Assembly: GCF_004331075.1 (NCBI RefSeq)
Contig: NZ_SJNX01000005.1
Location: forward strand, 62,001-126,000
Origin: Acinetobacter brisouioides
GTDB taxonomy: Bacteria; Pseudomonadota; Gammaproteobacteria; Pseudomonadales; Moraxellaceae
Length of the DNA: 64,000 bases
Direction of reading: 5' to 3'
In this document: one piece after another, positions 8,607 through 18,316 of the stretch
How the letters are laid out: each line of letters starts with the position of its first letter
Numbering within the stretch: position 1 is the first letter of the stretch
Translations under genes and position numbers: made by a program
The notes under the pieces: model-generated
The model's database searches: none
Told to the model about the DNA's origin: nothing
What the model saw: only the letters and a program-made list of their open reading frames with translations

Positions 8607-9809
8607 ATGCATGACACTCTCGATATTAGTCAAAACAAGAAATTGCTCTGGCTGATGGCACTGGCTTGCGGTTTGACTGCGGGTGCCAATTATTTCAGCC
8701 AGCCACTCATTCATTCTATTCAGCAATCCTTTCAAGTCGATGCTGCACAAGCCCAGTTGACTGTGACACTGGCACAACTCTCTTATGCTTTAGGTTTGCT
8801 CTTGATTGTTCCACTGGGGGATATTGCCAATAAACGCAAATTCATTCCTGGACTGATGTGTCTGGCAGGTATCGGATTATGTTTGTGTGCCTGTGCGGTC
8901 AACCTCCCCATGCTTTGGCTTGGCACCATGATGACAGGGTTGTTTTCAGTTGCAGCACAGGTGCTAATTCCCTTTGCAACGATGGCTGTCAAACCTGAAA
9001 AAATCGGTGAAGTAGTGGGCTTCCTAATGAGCGGGTTACTGGTGGGAATTTTACTGTCCACCAGTTTGTCTGGGCTACTCTCGAATTTGGTTCACTGGAA
9101 ACTGATTTACATTTTAAGCGCGATTTTAATTTTTATTTTGGCGTATCTGTTACAACGCGAATTGCCTTATGTCATGCGCCAGAAAATGTCTTATCTAGAA
9201 ATTTTTAAGTCTATGGCCGTGCTGATCGTAGAAGAACGTCGCCTGAACTTTCGTGCCTACGTTGGCGCAGGGGCATTTGCCTCCATGAGTGTGATTTATT
9301 CCACCATTGCTATGTATTTGTCTTCCGCACCGTTTCATTTGGCAGACTCGCTGATTGGCATGGTCAGTCTGGTCGGTGTGTTTGGGGCACTTTCAGCGCG
9401 CTATGTCGGGAAATATGCTGATCGGGGGTATGGCAATCTGTTTACAGGTTTGGGCTGTATCTTACTGCTCTCTAGCTGGGTTATGTTTTATTATTCAAGC
9501 CACAGTATTTGGCTCTATATTCTCGGCTTTGCAACGACGAACTTAGGGCTTGCCTTTGTACATTCTTGCAATCAAAACATTATTTTCCGCATCCGCCCTA
9601 CTGCCAAATCTCGCCTGAACTCGATTTATATGACGCTGTATTTTTCAGGCGCAGCCACAGGTTCAGCACTGGGTACTTATGCATGGAATCACGGCGGTTG
9701 GGTCTATACCTGTTGGGTTGGTTTAGGGCTAGCCGTATTTTGTAGCAGCTTTGCCCTGATTGATTTTGTCTGTTATGGCAAACGTGTCCAAGCTTCTCAA
9801 CACACCTGA
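8607..9809 (+). CDS. MFS transporter, probable SoxR-controlled efflux pump
   Basis: A 400-residue major facilitator protein with about 12 hydrophobic helices. Start at the ATG at 8607, preceded by CCGAGG six bases upstream; a longer frame from 8559 lies inside the previous gene. The loop after helix 2 reads PLGDIANKRKFIPG, a version of the MFS signature (G-x3-D/N-R/K-x-G-R/K-R/K). It resembles the AraJ/YnfM-like 12-helix DHA efflux group. It sits 16 bases after the RidA-like gene behind the sox operator. SoxR regulons outside enterics commonly contain an MFS or RND exporter, so export of redox-active compounds is the likely role. Its end overlaps the convergent neighbour by 13 bases. Confidence 0.9.
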   Translation: MHDTLDISQNKKLLWLMALACGLTAGANYFSQPLIHSIQQSFQVDAAQAQLTVTLAQLSYALGLLLIVPLGDIANKRKFIPGLMCLAGIGLCLCACAVNLPMLWLGTMMTGLFSVAAQVLIPFATMAVKPEKIGEVVGFLMSGLLVGILLSTSLSGLLSNLVHWKLIYILSAILIFILAYLLQRELPYVMRQKMSYLEIFKSMAVLIVEERRLNFRAYVGAGAFASMSVIYSTIAMYLSSAPFHLADSLIGMVSLVGVFGALSARYVGKYADRGYGNLFTGLGCILLLSSWVMFYYSSHSIWLYILGFATTNLGLAFVHSCNQNIIFRIRPTAKSRLNSIYMTLYFSGAATGSALGTYAWNHGGWVYTCWVGLGLAVFCSSFALIDFVCYGKRVQASQHT

Positions 9810-10447
9810 ATCACGGGATAAAAGGGTTTTTTCCAGTCTAGTGCCTGCCCATGTTCCAGCAAGACCAGCATAAACTGACTGAGCAAGGTCATTAAAATTT
9901 GGCTGGCGGTATTTAGATGTTTCCGCATGATCACGCTATTGCAAGTCGAGCCGCCATGCATGATTTGATTATGCAAAGTAGATAAACGATCAAAGATAAT
10001 CAGCAACAGTTCCATCGTGTTTTTCTGGGCAAAGGCATGTTGTACGCGCTGTTGATCTGCATGAAAATGCACTTTCCAGCTTTGCTCATCAATATTCTGA
10101 TTTTGAAAGTCCCAAAGTTTTTGATAGACATACGGATTATTTGACCAATCCGCCATCGCCTGACTACAACGTTCCCAAACACAATGTTCAATACGCTGCT
10201 CTTGATCCAGCTGGTACAATCTGAGCAAAAACTGCTTGAGGTGCTGTTGATCTTCATCAAAAACCTCATGCAGGTTTTCTATATAAATGGCATTGAAAGC
10301 AATCCATAAACTGACAAAACGCAAATCTGCATCATCATCCAGCTCTTTGGCTTTTCTTAACCAACTTAATCCCCGTTGCATTCTCAAATTAAAATTTACT
10401 GAATAGAGATGCTTATGTTTTTTAAAAATTTCTTCTAATAAATACAT
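9797..10447 (-). CDS. HEPN-like domain protein with altered R-x4-H motif
   Basis: A 216-residue, all-helical, soluble protein. The segment FDRLSTLHNQIMHGGSTCNS (residues 152-171) matches the pattern RNQ-x2-HGG-x-TxNS that I recall from a widespread family of HEPN-like proteins. WIAFNAIY near residue 49 is a second conserved patch. HEPN domains often act as RNases through R-x4-6-H; here the arginine position holds His159 and the distal His164 is kept. No adjacent MNT nucleotidyltransferase or other partner is present, so this is a stand-alone gene. It is convergent with the MFS gene. Function unknown. Confidence 0.65.
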   Translation of the reverse strand: MYLLEEIFKKHKHLYSVNFNLRMQRGLSWLRKAKELDDDADLRFVSLWIAFNAIYIENLHEVFDEDQQHLKQFLLRLYQLDQEQRIEHCVWERCSQAMADWSNNPYVYQKLWDFQNQNIDEQSWKVHFHADQQRVQHAFAQKNTMELLLIIFDRLSTLHNQIMHGGSTCNSVIMRKHLNTASQILMTLLSQFMLVLLEHGQALDWKKPFYPVIQVC

Positions 10448-10597
10448 CGCTTTAACCTTGGCTAAGCATTTTATTTAAGCATACGCCAATCTGTTTTTCA
10501 CATCAATTCGTCACTATGACTGGTCGCACCATTTATCAATCGGGCTTACTTTTCAGCAGGTTTTTGGCAGAAAATCCATGCGTTTAGAATAACTGCC

Positions 10598-10631
10598 AAA
10601 AAAAAGCCCGATACAAGTATCGGGCTTTTTT
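10598..10631 (-). terminator. Terminator of the gcvHPT operon
   Basis: AAAAAGCCCGATAC, a short loop and GTATCGGGCTTTTTT form a long stem with T runs on both strands, 13 bases past the gcvT stop. It could also work on the other strand. Confidence 0.92.
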
Positions 10632-10643
10632 CTTAACACTTAA

Positions 10644-11762
10644 TTAACCACGGTAATAGCGCTGTGCAACAAATGGCATTTTCACCACCTTCATTGCTAC
10701 GAGTTTATTACGCACTTTAGCAAACAGCTCTGTACCTTCTTTGGCATGGGCAATGTCAACATAACCCATCGCAATCGGGCTTGCCAAACTTGGGGCAAAA
10801 CCACCACTGGTCACTTGTCCAAGCACTTGTCCGTCCTGATCGACAATTTCCGCACCTTCACGTACTGGCATACGATCTAAAATTTGGAAACCAACACGTT
10901 TTTGAGCAACACCTTGCTGCATTTGCGCTTGAATAGTCGCAGCACCTGCATAACCACCTTCACGCTCACCACCCGCGCGGCGAACTTTAGAGATCGCCCA
11001 AAGTAGGTTTGCTTCAACAGGAGTTTTGGTTTGGTCCATATCATGACCATACAAGCACAAACCTGCTTCCAAACGTAGTGAGTCACGTGCACCCAAACCG
11101 ATCAGTGCCACTTCAGGCTCTGCAATCAAGGCTTTTGCCAAGGCTTCTACATCACCGCTCGCCACTGAAATTTCGTAGCCATCTTCACCTGTATAACCTG
11201 TACGGCTCACGATGCATTCAACACCGTTTAGCTGTACACGCTTGATTTGCATAAAACGCATTTCTGCAACTTCAGGGTTAAAACGTGCCAAAACAGTTGC
11301 CGCTTCAGGACCTTGCAATGCAAGTAAAGCACGCTCGGCAAATTGCTCAACGATTTCACATTGACCTGTCAAGTGCGCGCGCATATGTGCCAAGTCTTGC
11401 TCTTTACATGCAGCGTTGACCACCAGATACAACTCGTCTTGAGACAGACGTGCCACCATCAAGTCATCCAAGATGCCACCTTGCGGATTGGTAAACAGTG
11501 CATAACGTTGCATACCTTCAGGCAAATCCTCAATATCAACTGGTACAAGGCTTTCTAAAGCACGGGCTGCATTTTCACCACGTAGAAATACTTGTCCCAT
11601 GTGCGATACATCAAACAGACCTGCATGTTCACGGGTATGTAAATGTTCTTTAAGCACACCAGCTGCATATTGTACAGGCATGTTGTAACCTGCAAACGGC
11701 ACCATTTTTGCGCCATGCTCAATATGCAACGCCGCCAATGGCGTATTTTTTAATTCAGACAT
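10644..11762 (-). CDS. gcvT: Glycine cleavage system T protein (aminomethyltransferase)
   Basis: A 372-residue aminomethyltransferase. It takes the aminomethyl group from lipoylated GcvH and passes the one-carbon unit to tetrahydrofolate, releasing ammonia. Family motifs visible: MVPFAGYNMPVQY near residue 20, HTREHAGLFDVSHMGQ near 42-57, and RTGYTGEDGYEI near 192-203. The C-terminal barrel contains VGFQILDRMPVREG and GQVTSGGFAPSL. It is the last gene of a gcvH-gcvP-gcvT operon, two bases after gcvP. Confidence 0.97.
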   Translation of the reverse strand: MSELKNTPLAALHIEHGAKMVPFAGYNMPVQYAAGVLKEHLHTREHAGLFDVSHMGQVFLRGENAARALESLVPVDIEDLPEGMQRYALFTNPQGGILDDLMVARLSQDELYLVVNAACKEQDLAHMRAHLTGQCEIVEQFAERALLALQGPEAATVLARFNPEVAEMRFMQIKRVQLNGVECIVSRTGYTGEDGYEISVASGDVEALAKALIAEPEVALIGLGARDSLRLEAGLCLYGHDMDQTKTPVEANLLWAISKVRRAGGEREGGYAGAATIQAQMQQGVAQKRVGFQILDRMPVREGAEIVDQDGQVLGQVTSGGFAPSLASPIAMGYVDIAHAKEGTELFAKVRNKLVAMKVVKMPFVAQRYYRG

Positions 11763-11764
11763 GC

Positions 11765-14617
11765 TTAGTCCTCATAATTGCTGATGCTTGGGCAAGCACA
11801 GATTAAGTTACGGTCGCCATACACGTTATCGACACGTCCAACAGGTGACCAGTATTTGCTTTCCACCAATTCAGGTAATGGATATACCGCTTGTTCACGT
11901 GAATATGGATGTGCCCATTCGCCAGTCAATTCTTGTGCCGTATGTGGCGCATTTTTTAACGGGTTGTCTTGTGCGTCCAACTCGCCTGTCGTCACTTGCT
12001 GAATTTCTTCAGCAATTTTGTTCATGGCATTGATGAAGCGCTCAAGCTCATACAAGCTTTCACTTTCAGTCGGCTCAACCATGAGCGTACCCGCAACCGG
12101 GAATGACATAGTCGGTGCATGGAAACCAAAGTCGATCAGACGTTTTGCAACGTCATCTACGGTAATACCGCTGGTTTCTTTCAGACCACGCAAGTCCAAA
12201 ATACATTCGTGTGCAACCAGATCATGGCTACCTGTGTACAACACAGGGTAAGCTGCGTTTAGACGTTTTGCCACGTAGTTAGCATTTAAAATTGCCATTG
12301 CCGATGCTTGACGCAAACCTTTACCACCCATCATACGGATATACATCCATGTGATTGGTAAAATGCTCGCACTACCAAACGGCGCAGCACTTACTGCATT
12401 GGTTTTACGGCTTAAATGATAGCTATGACCTGGCATAAATGGCTTCAAGTGCTCTTTCACACCAATCGGGCCAACACCTGGTCCACCACCACCATGTGGA
12501 ATACAGAAAGTTTTGTGCAAGTTCAAGTGTGATACATCACCACCAAACTGACCTGGTGCACACAAGCCCACCATTGCGTTCATGTTTGCGCCATCGATAT
12601 ACACCTGACCGCCATGCTCATGCACGATGTCACAGATTTCACGTACCGCATGTTCAAATACACCGTGTGTTGACGGGTAAGTGATCATTAAGGCTGCAAG
12701 GTCTTGGCTGTGTTGTTCAGCTTTGCTACGCAAGTCTTCAACATCGACGTTACCGTTGTCATCACATGCGACAACCACAACTTTCATGCCCGCCATGCTC
12801 GCAGTTGCAGGGTTAGTACCGTGCGCAGACTGTGGAATCAAGCAGATGTTACGCTGACCTTCACCACGGCTAGCATGATAACCACGGATTGCAAGCAAGC
12901 CTGAATATTCACCTTGTGAACCTGCATTTGGCTGAAGCGAAATCGCATCATAACCTGTTGCCGCACATAGCATTTGCTCAAGCTGATTGACCATTTCTAC
13001 ATAGCCTTGCGCCTGTGCAAGTGGTGCAAATGGATGCAGGTTACCAAATTCTGGCCATGTAATTGGCAGCATTTCGCTGGCTGCATTCAACTTCATGGTA
13101 CATGAACCTAGTGGAATCATGCTGCGGTCAAGTGCCAAATCTTTATCTGCCAAACGACGCAAATAGCGCATTAGCTCAGTTTCGCTGTGATGCGTATTGA
13201 AAATTGCATGTTGCAAAATCGCGCTTTCGCGAAGTAATGCCGTTGGCAATGCAGATGTGTAAGCTGCCGCAACAGCTTCAAATTCAGGTGCAGTTTGACC
13301 TTGTGCAAACAGTGCCCAAAGTGCAGCAACGTGTTCAGGGGTCGTGGTTTCATCAAGTGAAATACCCACTTGAGTTGCATCAATTTCACGCAAGTTGATT
13401 TCTTGTGCACGTGCAGCTTCAAGCACGGCTGCCGCATCGACTTGAGTCAAGGTCAATGTATCAAAGAATGCGTTATTGCTAACATTGACACCCAACTGTT
13501 TCAAGCCTTGTGCCAAGATCGCAGTTAAAGCGTGTGTACGTTCAGCAATCTCTTTTAAGCCTTGTGGCCCATGATAAACTGCGTACATGCTGGCAATGTT
13601 GGCAAGCAACACTTGAGCAGTACAGATGTTACTGGTCGCTTTTTCACGGCGGATATGCTGTTCACGCGTTTGTAATGCCAAACGTAGTGCAGGCTTACCC
13701 AAACGGTCAATCGACATCCCCACAACACGACCAGGCATATCACGTTTGTAAGCATCTTTCGTTGCAAAGTAAGCTGCGTGTGGGCCACCAAAGCCCATTG
13801 GTACACCAAAACGCTGCGCTGTACCAATCGCAACATCAGCACCCCACTCACCTGGTGCTTTCAATACAGTCAGTGCCAACAAGTCAGCAGACACAGCAAC
13901 CAAGGCATTTACACTATGCACTTGCTCAACCAAAGCTGCGTAGTCATACACTTCACCTGTGCTTGCAGGGTATTGTAATAACACACCGAAGAATTCAGCA
14001 AAGTCAGCAACTTGTTGCTCGTCACCTACCACAACTTCGATACCGAGTGGCTCAGCACGGGTACGTAAAACATCTAAAGTTTGTGGATGGCAGTGCAATG
14101 ATGCAAAGAATTTGTTGGCTTTTTTGTTTTTAGATACACGCTTACAGAAAGTCATGGCTTCTGCACAAGCGGTTGCTTCATCTAGCAAAGACGCATTTGA
14201 AATCGACAAACCTGTCAAATCCGAGATCATGGTCTGGAAGTTTAACAATGCTTCAAGACGACCTTGAGAAATTTCAGGTTGGTACGGTGTATATGCCGTA
14301 TACCATGCTGGATTTTCCAGCAAGTTACGCAAAATTGGCGCAGGCGTATGAGTTGGGTAATAACCCTGACCAATATGGCTACGGAAAATCTGGTTTTTCT
14401 GAGCGATGGCTTTGAGTTCTGCCAAAGCCTGTTCTTCACTCACACCATCGGTGCTTTCAAGCACGTTAGTGTTTTTAATTGAATCTGGAATCACTGCTGC
14501 AATTAATGCTTCAAGGTCACTATAACCCAATGCATTCAGCATGTGCTGCTGTTCAGTTGCCGTTGGCCCGATATGACGGCTAACGAAACTGTTGGTATTG
14601 TTAAAATTAATGCTCAT
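11765..14617 (-). CDS. gcvP: Glycine dehydrogenase (decarboxylating), P protein
   Basis: A 950-residue full-length single-chain P protein. It decarboxylates glycine using PLP and loads the aminomethyl group onto the lipoyl arm of GcvH. The N-terminus is typical ([20 protein letters not shown]). The PLP lysine is in [18 protein letters not shown], and the glycine-rich run follows directly. The substrate-side motif [15 protein letters not shown] is also present. It lies ten bases after gcvH and two before gcvT. Confidence 0.98.
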   Translation of the reverse strand: MSINFNNTNSFVSRHIGPTATEQQHMLNALGYSDLEALIAAVIPDSIKNTNVLESTDGVSEEQALAELKAIAQKNQIFRSHIGQGYYPTHTPAPILRNLLENPAWYTAYTPYQPEISQGRLEALLNFQTMISDLTGLSISNASLLDEATACAEAMTFCKRVSKNKKANKFFASLHCHPQTLDVLRTRAEPLGIEVVVGDEQQVADFAEFFGVLLQYPASTGEVYDYAALVEQVHSVNALVAVSADLLALTVLKAPGEWGADVAIGTAQRFGVPMGFGGPHAAYFATKDAYKRDMPGRVVGMSIDRLGKPALRLALQTREQHIRREKATSNICTAQVLLANIASMYAVYHGPQGLKEIAERTHALTAILAQGLKQLGVNVSNNAFFDTLTLTQVDAAAVLEAARAQEINLREIDATQVGISLDETTTPEHVAALWALFAQGQTAPEFEAVAAAYTSALPTALLRESAILQHAIFNTHHSETELMRYLRRLADKDLALDRSMIPLGSCTMKLNAASEMLPITWPEFGNLHPFAPLAQAQGYVEMVNQLEQMLCAATGYDAISLQPNAGSQGEYSGLLAIRGYHASRGEGQRNICLIPQSAHGTNPATASMAGMKVVVVACDDNGNVDVEDLRSKAEQHSQDLAALMITYPSTHGVFEHAVREICDIVHEHGGQVYIDGANMNAMVGLCAPGQFGGDVSHLNLHKTFCIPHGGGGPGVGPIGVKEHLKPFMPGHSYHLSRKTNAVSAAPFGSASILPITWMYIRMMGGKGLRQASAMAILNANYVAKRLNAAYPVLYTGSHDLVAHECILDLRGLKETSGITVDDVAKRLIDFGFHAPTMSFPVAGTLMVEPTESESLYELERFINAMNKIAEEIQQVTTGELDAQDNPLKNAPHTAQELTGEWAHPYSREQAVYPLPELVESKYWSPVGRVDNVYGDRNLICACPSISNYED

Positions 14618-14626
14618 GCCAACCCC

Positions 14627-15001
14627 TTAAGAATGAATAAATGCGTCATAAGCATCTGCATCTAGCAATTCAGCAAATGCTGCGCTGTCGTCGGCTTTCA
14701 TACGGAAAAACCAGCCTGCGCCCATGGCATCTTCATTTACGGTTTCTGGTGCATTGACCAATGCTTCATTGATTTCTAACACTTCGCCAGATAATGGCAT
14801 ATCAATGTTACTGGCAGCTTTCACTGACTCAATCACAGCAACTTCTTCACCTTTGCTGTACGCTTGAAGTTCAGGCAGTTCAATATAAACCACATCACCC
14901 AAAGCATCTTGTGCATGCTCAGTAATACCTACGGTAATGCTACCGTCTTCTTCTAAACGTAACCATTCATGCTCAGTGGTAAAACGAATTGTTGACGCCA
15001 T
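14627..15001 (-). CDS. gcvH: Glycine cleavage system H protein
   Basis: A 124-residue lipoyl carrier protein. The lipoylation site is Lys61 in VAVIESVKAASNI, set in the usual hammerhead fold (HEWLRLEEDGSITVGITEHA at the N-terminus). It shuttles the aminomethyl intermediate between GcvP and GcvT. It is the first gene of the operon. The start is supported by TGAGGAA seven bases upstream. A tandem glycine riboswitch lies about 270 bases upstream in the leader. Confidence 0.98.
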   Translation of the reverse strand: MASTIRFTTEHEWLRLEEDGSITVGITEHAQDALGDVVYIELPELQAYSKGEEVAVIESVKAASNIDMPLSGEVLEINEALVNAPETVNEDAMGAGWFFRMKADDSAAFAELLDADAYDAFIHS

Positions 15002-15271
15002 GACAAATTCCTCAGTCCTTCACCCTAAAAGGCAATTAATTGCAGAAAATTTACTCATTTTTCAAATACATAAAAGCACAATGCTTTACAGCCCGGGCAT
15101 AGCTAAAAATAAAAGGCAGCATGCGACCAGACCACCTTGATATTCAAGGGAGTAATTGAAAACCTAATGGGAAAGTACGGAAGTTGTAACAACTAAGAAC
15201 GCTAAACATGTCAGTTGCGAGATGCGACATATGACCACCCAATTCCATAAGTGAGTAAATATGCCCCATCT

Positions 15272-15455
15272 GTATATGTACCTGAGAGCTTCAACTTGTA
15301 GCAAAAAAGTATGGCTACAAATTTTCCTCCTTCGGTGAATCACGCTATGCAGGTGATTTCTCTCCAGATTTTTGAGATAGATTACAGTCCTTTTGCCTGA
15401 GAGTTTCCGGGGTCGTTGCTCCTTCGGCGAGCCTATGGGTGACTTCTCTCCTGTA
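15272..15455 (-). promoter_or_regulatory. Tandem glycine riboswitch (gcvT RNA) in the gcvHPT leader
   Basis: Read on the minus strand, two aptamers follow each other. The first (about 15455 to 15383) has GGAGAGAAGTCACC, CCGAAGGAGCAA and AACTCTCAGGCAAAAGGAC. The second (about 15370 to 15272) has GGAGAGAAATCACC, CCGAAGGAGGAAAAT and AAGCTCTCAGGTAC. The linker between them is short, as in cooperative glycine riboswitches. In this class glycine binding usually turns on gcv expression. The switching mechanism in the 270-base stretch to gcvH is not evident; I see no classical terminator with a T run there. Confidence 0.95.
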
Positions 15456-15764
15456 ATGCGCGTATTTAAGCATAAACAATGCCAAAATTTCTATATAGAC
15501 CTAAGTTATATTTCCGATTATTTACAGTCAGCACACCGCAAATTAAACGATAGGTCAATATTCCAAAGCCATCTTATTTTTAGGTAGAAAAATTCAAAAC
15601 CAGATTCATTCTCGCCAATATATTTTCTACTCAATGTCTGATTTTATATAAATCCCACCCCACATCATGATGCATCGATAGTGTATTTGATTTCTTCAAA
15701 ATATTGGCTTGCACACCTGTCCTTCTTATCTACTCTCTCAGCGCTGCGCGGTCATAACCTTTTA

Positions 15765-15908
15765 TCAGCAAGAGATTGTGGTTCTTTGAGATTCATACTG
15801 GACTAATTCGGGTACAAATTTGACATCATCAGTTGTGCGATTGCCAATAAAAAATTGAACAGGATGACCATGGGCAGCAACGGCTAAATGATTTTTTGAG
15901 CTATCTCC
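15765..15908 (-). pseudogene. IS5-family transposase relic
   Basis: Within a 700-base gene-free stretch (15456-16166), the minus strand encodes about 47 residues without stop, including NHLAVAAHGHPVQFFIGNRT and then DDVKFVPELVQYES. This resembles the region after the first catalytic Asp in IS5-type DDE transposases (TKIHxxVDxxGNP…DVxxAPEL). It ends at a TGA (15765-15767). Neither the catalytic remainder nor clear terminal inverted repeats are visible. I read it as a decayed internal fragment. The rest of the stretch shows nothing I can name. Confidence 0.6.
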
Positions 15909-16166
15909 CTATTTTTTTACACAGAAAACCCAAAAAAACCTCTCATAAAACCCTTATTTTCAACAATCAAAAATCAGGTCAACAAGCATGGCTTTTGTAT
16001 CCTTTTACAGCGCTTTTGTTGCATTTTTAACCAATGACATTGCTTAAAAAAACAACAGATTTTAAGGTGAAAGTTAGTTAGTACTCCATTCTGACAAAAA
16101 AGTAAAAACGATATTTCTACAAATAGGAAGTAAGCAATAAATGATGACATAAGAGGATTGAATAAC

Positions 16167-17732
16167 ATGAATAATTTTTTTGCTGGAGGCCCTCAGGGAT
16201 CGCATCCTGACGCCATATATTATTGGAATCAGTTCCAACCCATCTTAGCAGTTGTGGTCATTTTACTTGTCGGCTGGGTGATCGCTTTACTCATCGCCGC
16301 TGGGGTAAAAAAACTTCTGCATCAGCTCAACACCAATCATCGACTTTCTTCAGCAACCACCCAAAATACAGCCAATTTTCCTGATATTGAACAGATTATT
16401 TCCAAGATCGTGTTCTGGTTTATCATGATCATCGCCGTGATTGCTGCATTGAATGTGCTTAATCTCAACAGTGTCAGTGGGCCATTTAGTAATATGCTTG
16501 CCCAAGTGTTGGCTTTTATTCCGAGCCTACTTGCTGCAATTGCAGTCGGTTTTATTGCATGGATTTTAGCTCAGCTGATTCGGATGGGCTTACAGCGTAT
16601 TTTGAGTCATACACAACTTGATGAAAAGCTAAGTGCAGAAGTGGGTGTTCGCCCAATCAGCCAAAATATTGCGGATATTATTTACTGGCTGGTGTTGTTA
16701 CTGTTCCTTCCAGTAGTCTTATCGCTTCTCGGTCTGACTGGTTTACTCATACCAGTAGAAAATATGGTGAACGAAGTCGTATTGTTCCTGCCAAATATGT
16801 TTATCGCAGGTGTGATTGTCTTTGTTGGTTATATTCTGGCAAACATTGTGCGTGGCATGGTTGAAGGTTTGCTACGCAGTTTAGATATTCAAACCCAGGC
16901 GCAAAAAATTGGGCTGTTCAAAACAGGGAATCTGCCCCATTTACTCGGTTCTTTTGTCTTCACCCTGATTATTATTACCGCACTGATTATTGCTTTTGAG
17001 GCTTTAGGTATTCAAGCCATTTCACGACCAGCAACCGCGATGCTGTCTGAAATTATGAATGCTATTCCACAGATCATTGCTGCTGGCTTGATTTTGGTGA
17101 TTGCCTATGTCGTGTCACGTTTTGTCGCACAGTTGGTCAGTGAACTGGTCGCTGGGACTGGTGTAGATGAGATTCCTGCCAAACTGGATCTACAACGCTT
17201 TTTAGGTGCAACTAAAGTTTCAAGTGCGGTGGGTACACTGATTATATTTTTCACCATGTTGTTTGCAATCTCTGAGGCAGCGCACCGTTTAGGCTTGGAG
17301 CAGGTCAGCGGTTTGATCTCGATGTTTATCCATTTTGGTAGCAATATTCTATTGGGTGCAGTGATTTTGGTGATCGGCTTCTGGTTAGCCAATCTCGTTG
17401 CCAATACGCTGCAACGTGGAGAGCATAACTGTTCCCGTTGGTTAGGCAGTTTAGTCCGCATCCTCATTTTAGGGTTAGTTATCGCAATGGGCCTACGTGC
17501 GATGGGGATTGCCGATTCGATTGTGAATTTGGCCTTTGGTTTAACCTTGGGTTCAGTGGCTGTTGCCTTTGCTTTAGCTTTCGGTCTGGGTGGTCGCCAA
17601 CCTGCAGAACGGTTGTTAACCGACTTGTTAGATAAAGCCAAACAACAAGCAAATAAACCTTGCGACTCAACCAACCCGACAGAAAAAGAGACCAACATCT
17701 CTCAGCCACCCGACAAAAAAGATGATCTTTAA
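16167..17732 (+). CDS. Mechanosensitive-channel-like protein with conserved TM-helix repeats
   Basis: A 521-residue membrane protein starting at the ATG at 16167 behind AAGAGG; an in-frame TTG at 16158 is too close to that site. It carries repeated helix pairs of the form FIPSLLAAIAVGFIAWILAQL, LPNMFIAGVIVFVGYILANI and IPQIIAAGLILVIAYVVSRF. Each looks like the conserved TM helix found in MscS-related proteins of Pseudomonas and cyanobacteria. The C-terminal helix VAVAFALAFGLGGRQPAERL is the MscS-like pore-end signature, but no typical MscS beta/alpha-beta cytoplasmic domain follows. Mechanosensitive gating is inferred from family. It is a single gene with its own terminator. Confidence 0.75.
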   Translation: MNNFFAGGPQGSHPDAIYYWNQFQPILAVVVILLVGWVIALLIAAGVKKLLHQLNTNHRLSSATTQNTANFPDIEQIISKIVFWFIMIIAVIAALNVLNLNSVSGPFSNMLAQVLAFIPSLLAAIAVGFIAWILAQLIRMGLQRILSHTQLDEKLSAEVGVRPISQNIADIIYWLVLLLFLPVVLSLLGLTGLLIPVENMVNEVVLFLPNMFIAGVIVFVGYILANIVRGMVEGLLRSLDIQTQAQKIGLFKTGNLPHLLGSFVFTLIIITALIIAFEALGIQAISRPATAMLSEIMNAIPQIIAAGLILVIAYVVSRFVAQLVSELVAGTGVDEIPAKLDLQRFLGATKVSSAVGTLIIFFTMLFAISEAAHRLGLEQVSGLISMFIHFGSNILLGAVILVIGFWLANLVANTLQRGEHNCSRWLGSLVRILILGLVIAMGLRAMGIADSIVNLAFGLTLGSVAVAFALAFGLGGRQPAERLLTDLLDKAKQQANKPCDSTNPTEKETNISQPPDKKDDL

Positions 17733-17750
17733 TCGGGCTGAAATCCGCTA

Positions 17751-17783
17751 AAAACAATGACCACACACTGTGGTCATTGTTTT
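17751..17783 (+). terminator. Terminator after the MscS-like gene
   Basis: AAAACAATGACCACA, a short centre and TGTGGTCATTGTTTT form a near-perfect palindrome of about 15-base arms ending in T residues, 19 bases past the stop. Confidence 0.88.
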
Positions 17784-18316
17784 ATGCTCACCAGCCCTGT
17801 TACGAAGTCGCCAGTAACATTCAGGGTTGAATTTAGAATGTCTGATACAACCCAAATGCAAGCTTTCCATAAGAACATCTAAAATTCACTCAAAATAAGA
17901 AGATGCGTAAATTCCATTTTCCTCAATGCAGCATATTCCAAAATATGAGTCGATTTAATTTTTGTGATACTATGCCGCGCAATTGAAAAGCCCTGAATAC
18001 GCTTAAATCCGCAGAGTGTCGCTTTGGACATCAGCCACTTTTCTGAAGATTGAGTAATGGTATTTTTCTATTCATTTTTCAGGATTTCTCACTATTTTAA
18101 GCTGTGGTTTGCAACTTCATTTTTTATCTTTTTACATTTCAAACTCGGTTTTTATATCGACCGTTGTGATTGATTATTTTTTAGAAGATAACCATGAGTT
18201 CATTTGGAAAACTGTAGGGCGTGATAGGTCGCACACATTTTTCAAACATAAAATAGGCTAAAATAGTGGTTCGTTCATATTCTCTATGTAACATTGATTC
18301 AACAGGTTGGTTTTAA
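17784..18316. other. Gene-free stretch upstream of dusA
   Basis: About 530 bases with no supportable ORF. An extended -10-like element TGTGATACT is visible at about 17960, pointing right and followed by a moderately GC-rich tract. It could start a small RNA, but no clear -35 box or terminator confirms one. The dusA promoter must lie near the right end. Confidence 0.3.

Noticed and set aside
13510-14133. Long 207-codon ORF on the plus strand inside gcvP
   Set aside because: It is antisense to a certain gcvP frame, His/Gln-rich low-complexity composition typical of shadow frames.
15974-16168. Small minus-strand ORF next to the IS5 relic
   Set aside because: It starts inside the 5' end of the channel gene; the peptide is Phe/Cys-rich without family resemblance and no ribosome-binding site is evident.
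17105-17698. 197-codon minus-strand ORF inside the MscS-like gene
   Set aside because: Antisense shadow rich in Pro, Lys and Arg; the plus-strand membrane protein explains the sequence.
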